From Candidatus Pacearchaeota archaeon (lineage in GTDB: Archaea; Nanobdellota; Nanobdellia; Pacearchaeales; GW2011-AR1), in NCBI GenBank assembly GCA_017609695.1, contig JAFCDM010000016.1, positions 1 to 42,034 of the forward strand: 42,034 nt of DNA. The letters run 5' to 3'. The notes below the pieces were generated by a model. It was not told the origin of the DNA and searched no databases. It worked only from the letters and a program-made list of their open reading frames with translations. Of this stretch, positions 17,697-24,855 are shown piece after piece (the stretch's first letter is position 1; the number at the start of each line of letters is the position of its first letter). The position numbers and the translations under genes were made by a program.

Positions 17697-19010
17697 ATGA
17701 AAAATAAAATCAACGATTTAATTAAAACAGGTGAAGGATATAATTTAGAATTCAAAGAGAAAATTGGTTCTAACTTAGATAAAGAAATTTGTGCCTTTGC
17801 CAATGCTAATGGTGGAAAAATTATTTTAGGGGTTGAAAATTCAGGGAATGTTATCGGCTTTAAACTTTCTAATTCAAGTGCTTCAAAAATTCAGAGTATT
17901 GCGAGAAATATGGATCCTAATTTCAATGTAGATATTGAAACAATTGAAAACATGGCAGTCATTAATATTGAAGAAGGAAAAAATAAACCATATTCTGTTG
18001 GAGGAAAATTTTATTTAAGGATAGGAGCGAATTCACAACAAATGCAAAGAGATGAAATAAGAGAATTTTTTCAAAAAGAAGGACTGGTCTTATTTGATGA
18101 AAAACCAAATACAAAATTTGATTTAGATAAAGATTTTAACATGACTAGTTTTAAGGAATTTTTAAGGTTGGCAAATATCACGGATAATCAGGACCATAAG
18201 AGCATTTTAAAAAATCTTTCTCTGATGGAGGGAAGAAAAATGAAAAATGCTGGAGTTATATTTTTTTGTAAAAATGTAAGGAAATTCTTTTTACAGGGTG
18301 ATGTGACTTGCGTACTTTATGAAGGAACCTCAAAAACTAATATAATTGACCACAAAATGTTTGAGAAAAATCTCTTGTCTAATTTTGAAAATGCTTATAA
18401 ATATATTTTATCAAAACTGAATACTAATTATATTATTAAACAAAAAAGAACAGAAAAACTTGAACTTCCAAAAGAAGCAATTAGGGAGGCATTAATTAAT
18501 GCCATTGTTCATAGAGATTATTTTTCTGCGGGGCATGTTCAAGTAGATATATTTATTGATAGACTTGAAATAAGTAATCCTGGAGGCTTAGTATCTGGAT
18601 TAAGTGAAGAGGATTTTGGTAAAGTAAGTTTACCTAGAAATCCTCTATTAATGGATTTAATGTTAAGGGCAAATAATGTGGAAAGAGTTGGATCTGGGAT
18701 TAAAAGAATTAAAGATGCAATGAAAGAATATGGTTTAAGGGTAGAATTTATCAAAACCAAATTTTTCAGAGTTGTTTTTAAAAGGAAAACATTAATCCCG
18801 AAAGGTTCGGAGAAAAGTTCGGAGAAAAGTTCGGAGAAAATTATTGAATTAATGGAGAAAAATAACGAAATAACAATCTTAGAATTATCGAAAGAAATTG
18901 TTTTAAGTACAAGAGCCATTGAAAAAAGCATAGCAAAATTAAAAGAAAAAGGGTTAATCAAAAGAGTTGGTTCTGCAAAGGGAGGATATTGGAAGGTCTT
19001 AAAGAATTAA
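17697..19010 (+). CDS. Schlafen AlbA_2 domain regulator with HATPase-like domain
   Basis: A 437-residue protein of the COG2865 type. Residues 8-120 form the AlbA_2 domain (GYNLEFKEKI, ICAFANANGGKIILGVE). Around residues 260-360 is the ATP-binding helicase-like region (AIREALINAIVHRDYFSAG, then NNVERVGSGIKRI). The C-terminus is a winged helix (ILELSKEIVLSTRAIEKSI). Between them, SEKSSEKSSEK is encoded by three tandem 12-bp units (near 18800-18840), a likely length-variable linker. Family members act as transcriptional regulators and some in defence. It sits next to gene remnants and before the WYL and toxin-antitoxin genes. Confidence 0.85.
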   Translation: MKNKINDLIKTGEGYNLEFKEKIGSNLDKEICAFANANGGKIILGVENSGNVIGFKLSNSSASKIQSIARNMDPNFNVDIETIENMAVINIEEGKNKPYSVGGKFYLRIGANSQQMQRDEIREFFQKEGLVLFDEKPNTKFDLDKDFNMTSFKEFLRLANITDNQDHKSILKNLSLMEGRKMKNAGVIFFCKNVRKFFLQGDVTCVLYEGTSKTNIIDHKMFEKNLLSNFENAYKYILSKLNTNYIIKQKRTEKLELPKEAIREALINAIVHRDYFSAGHVQVDIFIDRLEISNPGGLVSGLSEEDFGKVSLPRNPLLMDLMLRANNVERVGSGIKRIKDAMKEYGLRVEFIKTKFFRVVFKRKTLIPKGSEKSSEKSSEKIIELMEKNNEITILELSKEIVLSTRAIEKSIAKLKEKGLIKRVGSAKGGYWKVLKN

Positions 19011-19020
19011 TGCACGAAGT

Positions 19021-19050
19021 ACTAAACGCTATTTGCGTTTAGTAGTTTTT
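19021..19050 (+). terminator. Hairpin with T-run after the AlbA_2 gene
   Basis: ACTAAACGC (19021-19029) and GCGTTTAGT (19035-19043) form a 9-bp stem with a 5-base loop, followed by AGTTTTT. It ends the AlbA_2 transcription unit. Confidence 0.6.
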
Positions 19051-19088
19051 AAGATTTATAAGTATTTGTGAGATTATTGGATATAAAA

Positions 19089-19388
19089 ATGGGGCAAAAA
19101 ACTAAACAAACTTATGTAAGAGAACTTCAAGAAATAAAGAGATTATTAAAAAAGGCGTTTAGGGAAAAAAGAAGTATTAAAATTAAATATTATAGCTTAT
19201 CTTCTGAGGAAGTTAGATACAGGGTAGTTGATATTTATCAAATGCACAAAGATTGTATAATCGCTTTTTGCCATTTAAGAGATGATGAAAGGACTTTTGT
19301 TATTGATAGAATTCATCAAGCAAGATTACTGGATGAAAATTATGAGATACCTAAGGATTGGAGTCCTGAGAGCATTATACTAAATTAA
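19089..19388 (+). CDS. Stand-alone WYL-domain protein
   Basis: 99 residues, essentially a single WYL domain: REKRSIKIKYYSLSSEEV, followed by the RTFVIDRIHQARLLD segment typical of its C-terminal half. Bacterial WYL domains usually follow a winged helix and bind nucleic acid or nucleotide ligands; here no DNA-binding domain is present. The ATG at 19089 is chosen over the GTG at 19068 because of a TATA-like TTTATAAG about 30 bases upstream. It could be a partner of the AlbA_2 or toxin-antitoxin genes on either side. Confidence 0.75.
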   Translation: MGQKTKQTYVRELQEIKRLLKKAFREKRSIKIKYYSLSSEEVRYRVVDIYQMHKDCIIAFCHLRDDERTFVIDRIHQARLLDENYEIPKDWSPESIILN

Positions 19389-19421
19389 AAAGTTCTCTTT
19401 AAATAAATAAAAGTTACGAGT

Positions 19422-19494
19422 TGTAGACAAAAATATAGAAAGATTTAAATATAATAAAAGCTTATAAAAAGTAATAAAAGCTTATAAATTAAAA
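19422..19494 (+). promoter_or_regulatory. Promoter of the RelE-type operon, shared with the Fic gene
   Basis: Bases 19422-19452 repeat, without mismatch, the 31 bases upstream of the Fic gene: a TGTAGACAA box followed by AAATATAGAAAGATTTAAAT (BRE/TATA). Downstream, TAATAAAAGCTTATAAA occurs twice in tandem before the antitoxin ATG. Confidence 0.6.
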
Positions 19495-19495
19495 A

Positions 19496-19738
19496 ATGGC
19501 TCAGAATATTTTTGAAGTAGGAGAAAGAGAAAATAGAGTTCTTGGTATTGTTAAAGCTAAATATGGGCTAAAAAATAAAAATCAGGCTTTCAATTTAGTT
19601 ATTGAAGCTTTTGAACAAGAACTTCTTGAACCAGGAATAAAACCTGAATATTTAGAGAAATTAAAAAAAATTGATAAAGAAAAAGGAATAGTTTTTAAGG
19701 ATATCGAAGAATTAAAAGCTATCTTAGAATCAAAATAA
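19496..19738 (+). CDS. Antitoxin, DUF2683-like
   Basis: An 80-residue protein with a ribbon-helix-helix-like N-terminal region (RENRVLGIVKAKYGLKNKNQ, residues 11-30) and a Lys/Glu-rich C-terminal tail that would wrap the toxin. It matches archaeal DUF2683 antitoxins. It precedes the RelE-type toxin by 22 bases and probably represses the shared promoter. Confidence 0.75.
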   Translation: MAQNIFEVGERENRVLGIVKAKYGLKNKNQAFNLVIEAFEQELLEPGIKPEYLEKLKKIDKEKGIVFKDIEELKAILESK

Positions 19739-19760
19739 TTTCTAGATAAAAAAGAGGAAA

Positions 19761-20030
19761 ATGGATTATGAAATAAAACCAACTCTAAAGAGAACACTTA
19801 ATAAGATTTCTAAGAAAAATTTTCTAATGTATGAAAGAATCTTAAAAAAGATTCAAGAAGTAATTAACTCCAAGATAGACCATTATAAAAATTTAAGGCA
19901 TGATTTAAAGGAATTTAAAGGAGTTCAGGTTGGTTCTTTTGTTCTTGTTTTTAAATTTGTAAAATCAGAAAATAAAATATATTTTGAAGATTTTGATCAT
20001 CATGATAAAATTTATAATAAAAGTTTTTAG
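19761..20030 (+). CDS. RelE/ParE-superfamily toxin
   Basis: An 89-residue protein of the RelE fold: helix-rich N-terminus (LKRTLNKISKKN), a central YKNLRHDLKEFKGVQVGSFVLVF and an ending FEDFDHHDKIYNKSF. Archaeal RelE toxins cut mRNA on the ribosome. AGAGGAAA just before the ATG gives a ribosome binding site. It is the second gene of a type II toxin-antitoxin pair. Confidence 0.8.
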   Translation: MDYEIKPTLKRTLNKISKKNFLMYERILKKIQEVINSKIDHYKNLRHDLKEFKGVQVGSFVLVFKFVKSENKIYFEDFDHHDKIYNKSF

Positions 20031-20071
20031 TAGAAAATAAGAAATAATCTTATTATGAACCTTAAGTTAAG

Positions 20072-20115
20072 TGCCCCGAAAGGGCTGAATCCTTGACCAA
20101 CTAGACGACAGGGGC
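20072..20115 (-). pseudogene. tRNA-Glu(UUC) with its middle missing
   Basis: From 20115 the minus strand gives acceptor GCCCCTG, TC, a D-arm (GTC...GAT), anticodon stem CAGCC and CTTTC, whose TTC is the Glu anticodon. Then GGGGCA follows directly, as expected for the 3' acceptor end plus discriminator A. The 3' anticodon arm, variable region and T arm are absent. It may be a deleted tRNA or the 5' half of a split tRNA. The stop of the LAGLIDADG gene (TAG at 20103-20101) lies inside its D-arm. Confidence 0.6.
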
Positions 20116-21009
20116 AAATTTATTTAATTTATTCAAATGACGCCGGTTTTTAAAGCTTATTGTTTTAATATATTTATTAATATCAGTTTTATTTCCAATA
20201 TAAGTATCGGCTCCTCTTGTTTTTTGAATATTCCATTTTGAGGTTTTAAAACCCAAAGTTTTCATGGCTTTTTTAAATGTATTTCTTAAATTTTCTATAT
20301 TACAAGTAAACCATATATATGGATAATCTCTTCCAGTTATGGGACAGACAGAACCGTCTGTGTCAATTAACCCCCTTATACAAGCTTTTAAATAATCTTC
20401 AGATTCAAAAATCCAATTAGGTATTTTTACATTATTTTTTTTCTTATTTCCAGAGGGAAGCCCAAAATGTTTAAGGGTAAAAATAACATCTTTATTCCCA
20501 ATTACAATAAATAATTCTCTGTTTGTTTTATGTTTTTTAGAGTACATTTTTACATTAAATAACTTCTCAACCAAAGGTTTAACATAATCCAATAAATATT
20601 CTTTATCTTTTTCACTATCCCCACAAATTCTAAGATAATAATATCCTCCTTTTTTGCACCATATGTTTCCATCTCCTAAAATTATTCCAATTAATTCTGC
20701 AAGCTCTTTTGACGGCTGTTTTATTAATAATTTTGGATTTCTAAAATTTGCTAATTTTCCCCCCTTAACTCTCCCCCAATTCTCTTCTAATATATTAACT
20801 ATATGTTTATCAAAATTGATATCTGATAATTTAGATAATTTATTGTATACTTGTCTGCTAATAGTTCTTTTTTCATTAGCAAGTTCATTAACAAGATAAT
20901 TACTAACCACTCCAATTTCTCTTCCTAATTTTTCCCAAGTAAAACTATTTTTATTTTTGACTAGGAGGATTAGCTTTCTTTGATAACCTTTTTTTAACCT
21001 TATCCTCAT
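20101..21009 (-). CDS. LAGLIDADG homing endonuclease ending in tRNA-Glu
   Basis: 302 residues from the ATG at 21009, which lies about 27 bases after TTTATAAAC; the longer start at 21030 is less likely. The N-terminal ~80 residues look like a helix-turn-helix domain. Two LAGLIDADG motifs follow: LAELIGIILGDG (about 103-114) and IRGLIDTDGSV (about 211-221), with both catalytic aspartates. The last four codons (APVV) and stop are encoded by the first bases of the tRNA-Glu remnant. It is a paralogue of the gene at 23737, with the same arrangement. Probably a selfish element tied to tRNA genes. Confidence 0.85.
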   Translation of the reverse strand: MRIRLKKGYQRKLILLVKNKNSFTWEKLGREIGVVSNYLVNELANEKRTISRQVYNKLSKLSDINFDKHIVNILEENWGRVKGGKLANFRNPKLLIKQPSKELAELIGIILGDGNIWCKKGGYYYLRICGDSEKDKEYLLDYVKPLVEKLFNVKMYSKKHKTNRELFIVIGNKDVIFTLKHFGLPSGNKKKNNVKIPNWIFESEDYLKACIRGLIDTDGSVCPITGRDYPYIWFTCNIENLRNTFKKAMKTLGFKTSKWNIQKTRGADTYIGNKTDINKYIKTISFKNRRHLNKLNKFAPVV

Positions 21010-21087
21010 AAAATAAAAGAAGAATTGCAAGTTTATAAATTTTATGCTTGGTAACTAGACTATATAATTAAAATTTGGAACAGAATC

Positions 21088-21510
21088 TTACTCAAGTATC
21101 CAAGTTTGGATAATGATAACAGCTATTGCAATAATACTAATGATTCCTTTTATTGCATCAAAAACAGGATTTTGTATTTGGATTTTTAATAAAGGAAGAC
21201 TAAATAAGATAGCAATGAATCCAATTATGGCTGTGGTTAAATGAGTAAAATTATTTGAAGTTAATTTTTTTGAAAGGGATTTTAAGGTTTTGATTCTTGC
21301 TTCAATTATTAATCCTAATCCAATAACCAATAACCATAAAGATTCTATATAATTTCCAATATCTTGGTTTAATATTGTTTTACTGGCAATTCCTAAAAAA
21401 CCAAGTATGCTAACTATAGACAAAGCGATTACAAACTTTTGAGAAACCTTTACTTTTCTCTCAGTTGTTTGCACTTCTTTAACTTGTTTTTTCTTTACCC
21501 CTTTTTTCAT
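21088..21510 (-). CDS. Small multi-helix membrane protein
   Basis: A 140-residue protein with a basic N-terminal 24 residues and four hydrophobic stretches (FVIALSIVSILGFLGIA; WLLVIGLGLII; LTTAIIGFIAILFSLPLL; IISIIAIAVIIIQTWIL). No family is recognised. It is isolated between the endonuclease and the hairpin cassette. Confidence 0.6.
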   Translation of the reverse strand: MKKGVKKKQVKEVQTTERKVKVSQKFVIALSIVSILGFLGIASKTILNQDIGNYIESLWLLVIGLGLIIEARIKTLKSLSKKLTSNNFTHLTTAIIGFIAILFSLPLLKIQIQNPVFDAIKGIISIIAIAVIIIQTWILE

Positions 21511-21548
21511 TAAATAAAAAAGATAATTAGGTTTTTAAATATTTTGAA

Positions 21549-21865
21549 AGATAGTGAATGAGCCCACCAGGTCCTAGACAATTCTTTTAGAATTCTCTGG
21601 AACCATCAAAAATGATAAACATTTTTGTGGCCACAAAAACCATAAAAGTTTTTGATGGCTTCAATTCTCTTTTTGATAACGAATTGAAGTATTTGAACCT
21701 GATACACTGGAACAAATCCAGGCATATCCTCTTTTAGGATATGAAATGAGCCCACTGGCTCAAGCTTTCAATTCTTTATTTATTTTTTTAAGATTGTAAA
21801 TTAAAAACTTTCGGAATTTGATACCTGCGGTTCAAATCTCTATTAGAATAATAACACTATCTAGA
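21549..21865. mobile_element. Hairpin-rich cassette bounded by tRNA-Ile 3'-end repeats
   Basis: The 23 bases AGATAGTGAATGAGCCCACCAGG minus its last three are a direct repeat at 21549-21571 and 21866-21888; the second copy includes the 3' end of tRNA-Ile. A third, diverged copy (AATGAGCCCACTGG) is at 21745-21757. Between them no gene is seen, but several hairpins are: AATTCT/AGAATT, CCATCAAAAA/TTTTTGATGG around the 18-base palindrome TTTTTGTGGCCACAAAAA, CTTCAATTC/GAATTGAAG, ATATCCT/AGGATAT and CACTATCT/AGATAGTG. This resembles an att-bounded miniature element. Confidence 0.5.
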
Positions 21866-21875
21866 AGATAGTGAA

Positions 21876-21951
21876 TGAGCCCACCAGGATTTGAACCTGG
21901 GACCCCTGCCTTATAAGAGCAGTGCTCTAGACCAGACTGAGCTATGGGCTC
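21876..21951 (-). tRNA. tRNA-Ile(UAU)
   Basis: The minus strand folds fully: acceptor GAGCCCA/TGGGCTC, D-stem GCTC/GAGC, anticodon stem CTGCT/GGCAG with loop CTTATAA (anticodon TAT), T-stem CCAGG/CCTGG with loop TTCAAAT, discriminator A, and no encoded CCA. Anticodon UAU reads the Ile codon AUA directly, which is rare in archaea. Confidence 0.9.
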
Positions 21952-22021
21952 ATATAATCTCAATATAATATGTATATTTAAAGTTAATTATTTTTATTAA
22001 TAGATAAATCTTTCTTTAAAA

Positions 22022-22590
22022 ATGATAATTGGGTTAACAGGGAGGATTGCTTCTGGAAAAGGAGAAATTAAAGATTTTTTAGAAAAAAAGGGTTTAAATA
22101 TTGCACTATATCTCAAGTTATTAGGGAAGAAGCCTTAAAAAGGGGGATTGAGATTAAAAGAGAAAATCTTCAGGATTTAGGAAATGAAATTAGAAATATA
22201 GAAGGAACAAATGCTTGGATAAAAAGACTTATTGCGACAATTGATTTAAATGAAAATGTCATTATTGATGGGATAAGAAATCCTGGGGAAGTCGAAGAAT
22301 TAAAAAAAATAAAAAATTTCTTTTTAATTGCTGTTGATGCCCCACAAGAGAAAAGATATGAAAGGGTGAGAATGAGAACAAAACCTAGCGACCCTAAAAC
22401 TTGGGAAGAATTTCTAGAAATAGATAAAAGGGATTTTGGTGAAGCAGATTTAAAAGGACAACAGGTTTGTAAATGTATGGAAATGGCGGATTTTTATATT
22501 TTTAATAATTCCAGCATAAAAATACTCCTAAAAAGAATTGAAGAACTTTACTCTGAAATTTTAAAGAAACAAGAAAATTTTCAACTCTAA
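22022..22590 (+). pseudogene. P-loop kinase (dephospho-CoA kinase-like), one-base frameshift
   Basis: Two overlapping frames together make one protein of about 189 residues. It starts MIIGLTGRIASGKG (Walker A) and continues as TISQVIREEALKRG, then NVIIDGIRNPGEVEELK and RMRTKPSDPKTWEEF. The frame is lost in a run of seven A's at about 22083-22089; one more A restores it. The family is the archaeal UPF0200/dephospho-CoA-kinase-like nucleotide kinases. Either the gene is broken or the A-run was miscalled. The intact part, from 22366, is otherwise undamaged. Confidence 0.75.
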
Positions 22591-23214
22591 CTAATTTTTC
22601 ATATATCTCTTTTCCCATCCTGTCATATAATAATCTGGAATAGTAATTTTTTTTATCTTTTTTGTTTTTTTCTTTATATATCTTCTTAAAAATAAACCAA
22701 ATAAAAGTCCAACCCCCATTCCTGCTAAATGAGCGATATTCCCAACATTGCTCGGCATAAAGATTCCTAAAATATCCCCGATAACCCAAAGAATTGCAGC
22801 AATAAACATAGGCAAAATTAAACCAAAAGCCCACACCATCATCAAAGGTTTTATAATTGTTAAACATCCAATAATCCCCATGATTGCTCCACTAGCTCCT
22901 AATGAGGAAGGATAAAAATAAATACTGATTACATTTGCAAGAATTCCACTTGCAAAAAAGATAATTAAAAATCTTTTACTTCCAATTAATTTTTCTAAAG
23001 CAACACCAAAGAAAAATAATGCAAATAAATTATAAAGTAAGTGGGTTGTTCCCCCATGCAAAAAAATAGAACTTATATATCTCCAAAATTCTCCTTGAAA
23101 AACCATCTCATTTAAAACAAAAAACTCTGTAAATCCAGGAATAAAAATCTGTAAAATAAAAATCAAAATTATTAATAAACATAATTTTAATGAATAAAAT
23201 TTAATCTTTTTCAT
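22591..23214 (-). CDS. Rhomboid intramembrane serine protease
   Basis: A 207-residue six-helix membrane protein. The catalytic serine is in GASGA (S108) and the histidine in AHLAGM (H162). The helix-2 motif HGGTTHLLYNL (residues 53-63) provides the oxyanion and loop residues. A basic C-terminal tail follows the last helix. Rhomboids cleave membrane-anchored substrates; these are unknown here. Its 3' end meets the convergent kinase gene with no gap. Confidence 0.9.
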   Translation of the reverse strand: MKKIKFYSLKLCLLIILIFILQIFIPGFTEFFVLNEMVFQGEFWRYISSIFLHGGTTHLLYNLFALFFFGVALEKLIGSKRFLIIFFASGILANVISIYFYPSSLGASGAIMGIIGCLTIIKPLMMVWAFGLILPMFIAAILWVIGDILGIFMPSNVGNIAHLAGMGVGLLFGLFLRRYIKKKTKKIKKITIPDYYMTGWEKRYMKN

Positions 23215-23264
23215 GAGTGTTTAAAGATAATAATGCTTATTAAGTTTAATGATTTATTTTATTA

Positions 23265-23528
23265 ATGGGAAACTTATTAGATAAAACAGAATTGCCAAGT
23301 GTAGGAGAACTTGAAAGAAGAATTAATTTGATTCCAATTGTATTAAATAATGTTGAAAAACTTCAAGAATATTTAAAAAGCCTTCATAGACCACAACTTG
23401 CTACTTCTTTAGTTTATGTTTCTAATCAATTAAGTTCAGATTTACAAGCCTATGAAGCTGCCTTAGTAGATCCTTCTGATTACAAAGAAGCTGATGAGGT
23501 GGATGTTCCTGAAGAAAAAAACCATTAA
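23265..23528 (+). CDS. Small hypothetical helical protein
   Basis: An 87-residue acidic, probably all-helical protein (ELERRINLIPIVLNNVEKL) with no recognised family. It is divergent from rhomboid and separated from it by 50 bases. Conserved small helical proteins of this size are common in DPANN genomes; no role can be given. Confidence 0.55.
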   Translation: MGNLLDKTELPSVGELERRINLIPIVLNNVEKLQEYLKSLHRPQLATSLVYVSNQLSSDLQAYEAALVDPSDYKEADEVDVPEEKNH

Positions 23529-23591
23529 TTTTAAAAACCCTTTATCATACATTATATGACAATGAAAGTTAAATTTAGGGGGTCGCCCCAT

Positions 23592-23615
23592 CACTAGAAA
23601 ACAAGATTTTTCTAG
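23592..23615. repeat. Stem-loop downstream of the small hypothetical gene
   Basis: CTAGAAAA and TTTTCTAG form an 8-bp stem around a short A/T-rich loop, about 65 bases after the preceding gene's stop. It could end that transcript. Confidence 0.35.
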
Positions 23616-23736
23616 CTTAGCTTTTAATAATTCTACAAAAAATCTTTTAGATAACAACACTTTTATATACTTAAAATTTCAGGATAGTTTAATCGATAGT
23701 ACAAAAACTTATAAACTAAGGTGTTTTAGATTATTA

Positions 23737-24840
23737 ATGAATAAGAGGGTTAATTTTTTTAAAGGTTACCAGAAAAAATTTATAAATGATTTTAAAAAAC
23801 AATTTAATTTTAGTTGGAATGAATTTGCTAAAAAATTAAAAATAAATTCAAATACCTTAAGTAAATCTTATATGTTTGAACTATGTGATATTCCTTATGA
23901 TATTTTTAAGAAAATTATTAAGATAAGTAATAAAAGTGAAGAAGAGATCCTCAAAAAATACTATGCTAAAATAAAAGAAGAATCCTTAATTATTGGTAGA
24001 AAATGTTTTGGGGAACAAAGAAAAATTTTATATCCGATTAAAATATCTTTTAAAAATAAAAATTTAAAATTAGATACATCACAGATTAATTATAGTAAAT
24101 TTGATATAATCAAGAAAATAAAATTCCCTCGTAAATTAACTCCTGCATTAGCTGAGGAAATAGGAATGCAATTTGGAGATGGGTTCTTATCTGCAAAGAG
24201 ATATGATTATAGATTAAAGGGAAATCCAAAAGATGAAAAAGAATATTATAAAAATTATATAAAACCTTTATTTAAGAAATTATATAATCTAGATTTAAAT
24301 TTAAAAGAATCTTATAAAAGTTTTGGGTTTGAGTTATATTCTCAGGCTTTATGGGAATTTAAAACAAAGGTAATCGGAATAAAGCCTGGAAGAAAAGAAA
24401 AAATATCAATTCCTTCTACTTTAAAAGTTAATGATGAAAAAATTTTATGCTCATTTATAAGGGGTTTATTTGATACTGATGGATCTTTGTGTTTTAAAAC
24501 AAAATATGGATATGAAAGTTATTATCCTGAAATTGGAATTTCTTTAATATCAAAACATTTAATTAAAGAAGTTGGGGAGATATTAAAAATGTTAGGATTT
24601 AATCCTGGAATATATTTTAATAATAAATATGGAAGAATTTCCATATATGGAATAAATGCACTTAAAAAGTATGAAAACCTTATAGGTTGGAGTAGTCAAA
24701 AAAATTTAAAAAGACTAAATGACTGGAAAAAAAGATACCCTCAATTAAACAATATGGCGATTGTAGTTAAGTGGCAGAACACGCGGTTGTGGTCCGTGAG
24801 ACCCGAGTTCGATTCTCGGCTTTCGCTTTTAGGTTATTAA
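23737..24840 (+). CDS. LAGLIDADG homing endonuclease running through tRNA-His
   Basis: 367 residues. The N-terminal ~75 residues resemble the helix-turn-helix region of the paralogue at 20101 (both start KGYQ-K). The two LAGLIDADG motifs are LAEEIGMQFGDGF (138-150) and IRGLFDTDGSL (241-251). The last 27 residues, from residue 341, are encoded by the tRNA-His gene: the frame crosses the whole tRNA and stops 14 bases after it. CTTATAAAC about 27 bases before the ATG suggests a leaderless transcript. The protein tail may be unselected. It lies directly before tRNA-His and hisS on the same strand. Confidence 0.85.
   Translation: MNKRVNFFKGYQKKFINDFKKQFNFSWNEFAKKLKINSNTLSKSYMFELCDIPYDIFKKIIKISNKSEEEILKKYYAKIKEESLIIGRKCFGEQRKILYPIKISFKNKNLKLDTSQINYSKFDIIKKIKFPRKLTPALAEEIGMQFGDGFLSAKRYDYRLKGNPKDEKEYYKNYIKPLFKKLYNLDLNLKESYKSFGFELYSQALWEFKTKVIGIKPGRKEKISIPSTLKVNDEKILCSFIRGLFDTDGSLCFKTKYGYESYYPEIGISLISKHLIKEVGEILKMLGFNPGIYFNNKYGRISIYGINALKKYENLIGWSSQKNLKRLNDWKKRYPQLNNMAIVVKWQNTRLWSVRPEFDSRLSLLGY
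24757..24827 (+). tRNA. tRNA-His(GUG), acceptor stem mismatched
   Basis: Anticodon stem CGCGG/CCGTG with loop TTGTGGT (anticodon GTG), T-stem CCGAG/CTCGG with loop TTCGATT, and D-arm GTT/AAC are good. The acceptor is GCGATTG against CTTTCGC: pairs 5 and 6 are T-T mismatches, and position 73 is T, whereas archaeal tRNA-His usually has C. A G stands at -1. The 5' end may have been altered by insertion of the upstream endonuclease gene. Confidence 0.75.
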
Positions 24841-24855
24841 AAAAAGGAGGATAAA

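Noticed and set aside
22502..22867. 121-residue minus-strand frame
   Set aside because: It overlaps rhomboid in another frame; rhomboid has clear catalytic motifs.
23680..23722. tRNA-like 5' half before the second LAGLIDADG gene
   Set aside because: A TAGTTTAATCG D-arm-like string exists, but no acceptor pairing or anticodon arm could be built.
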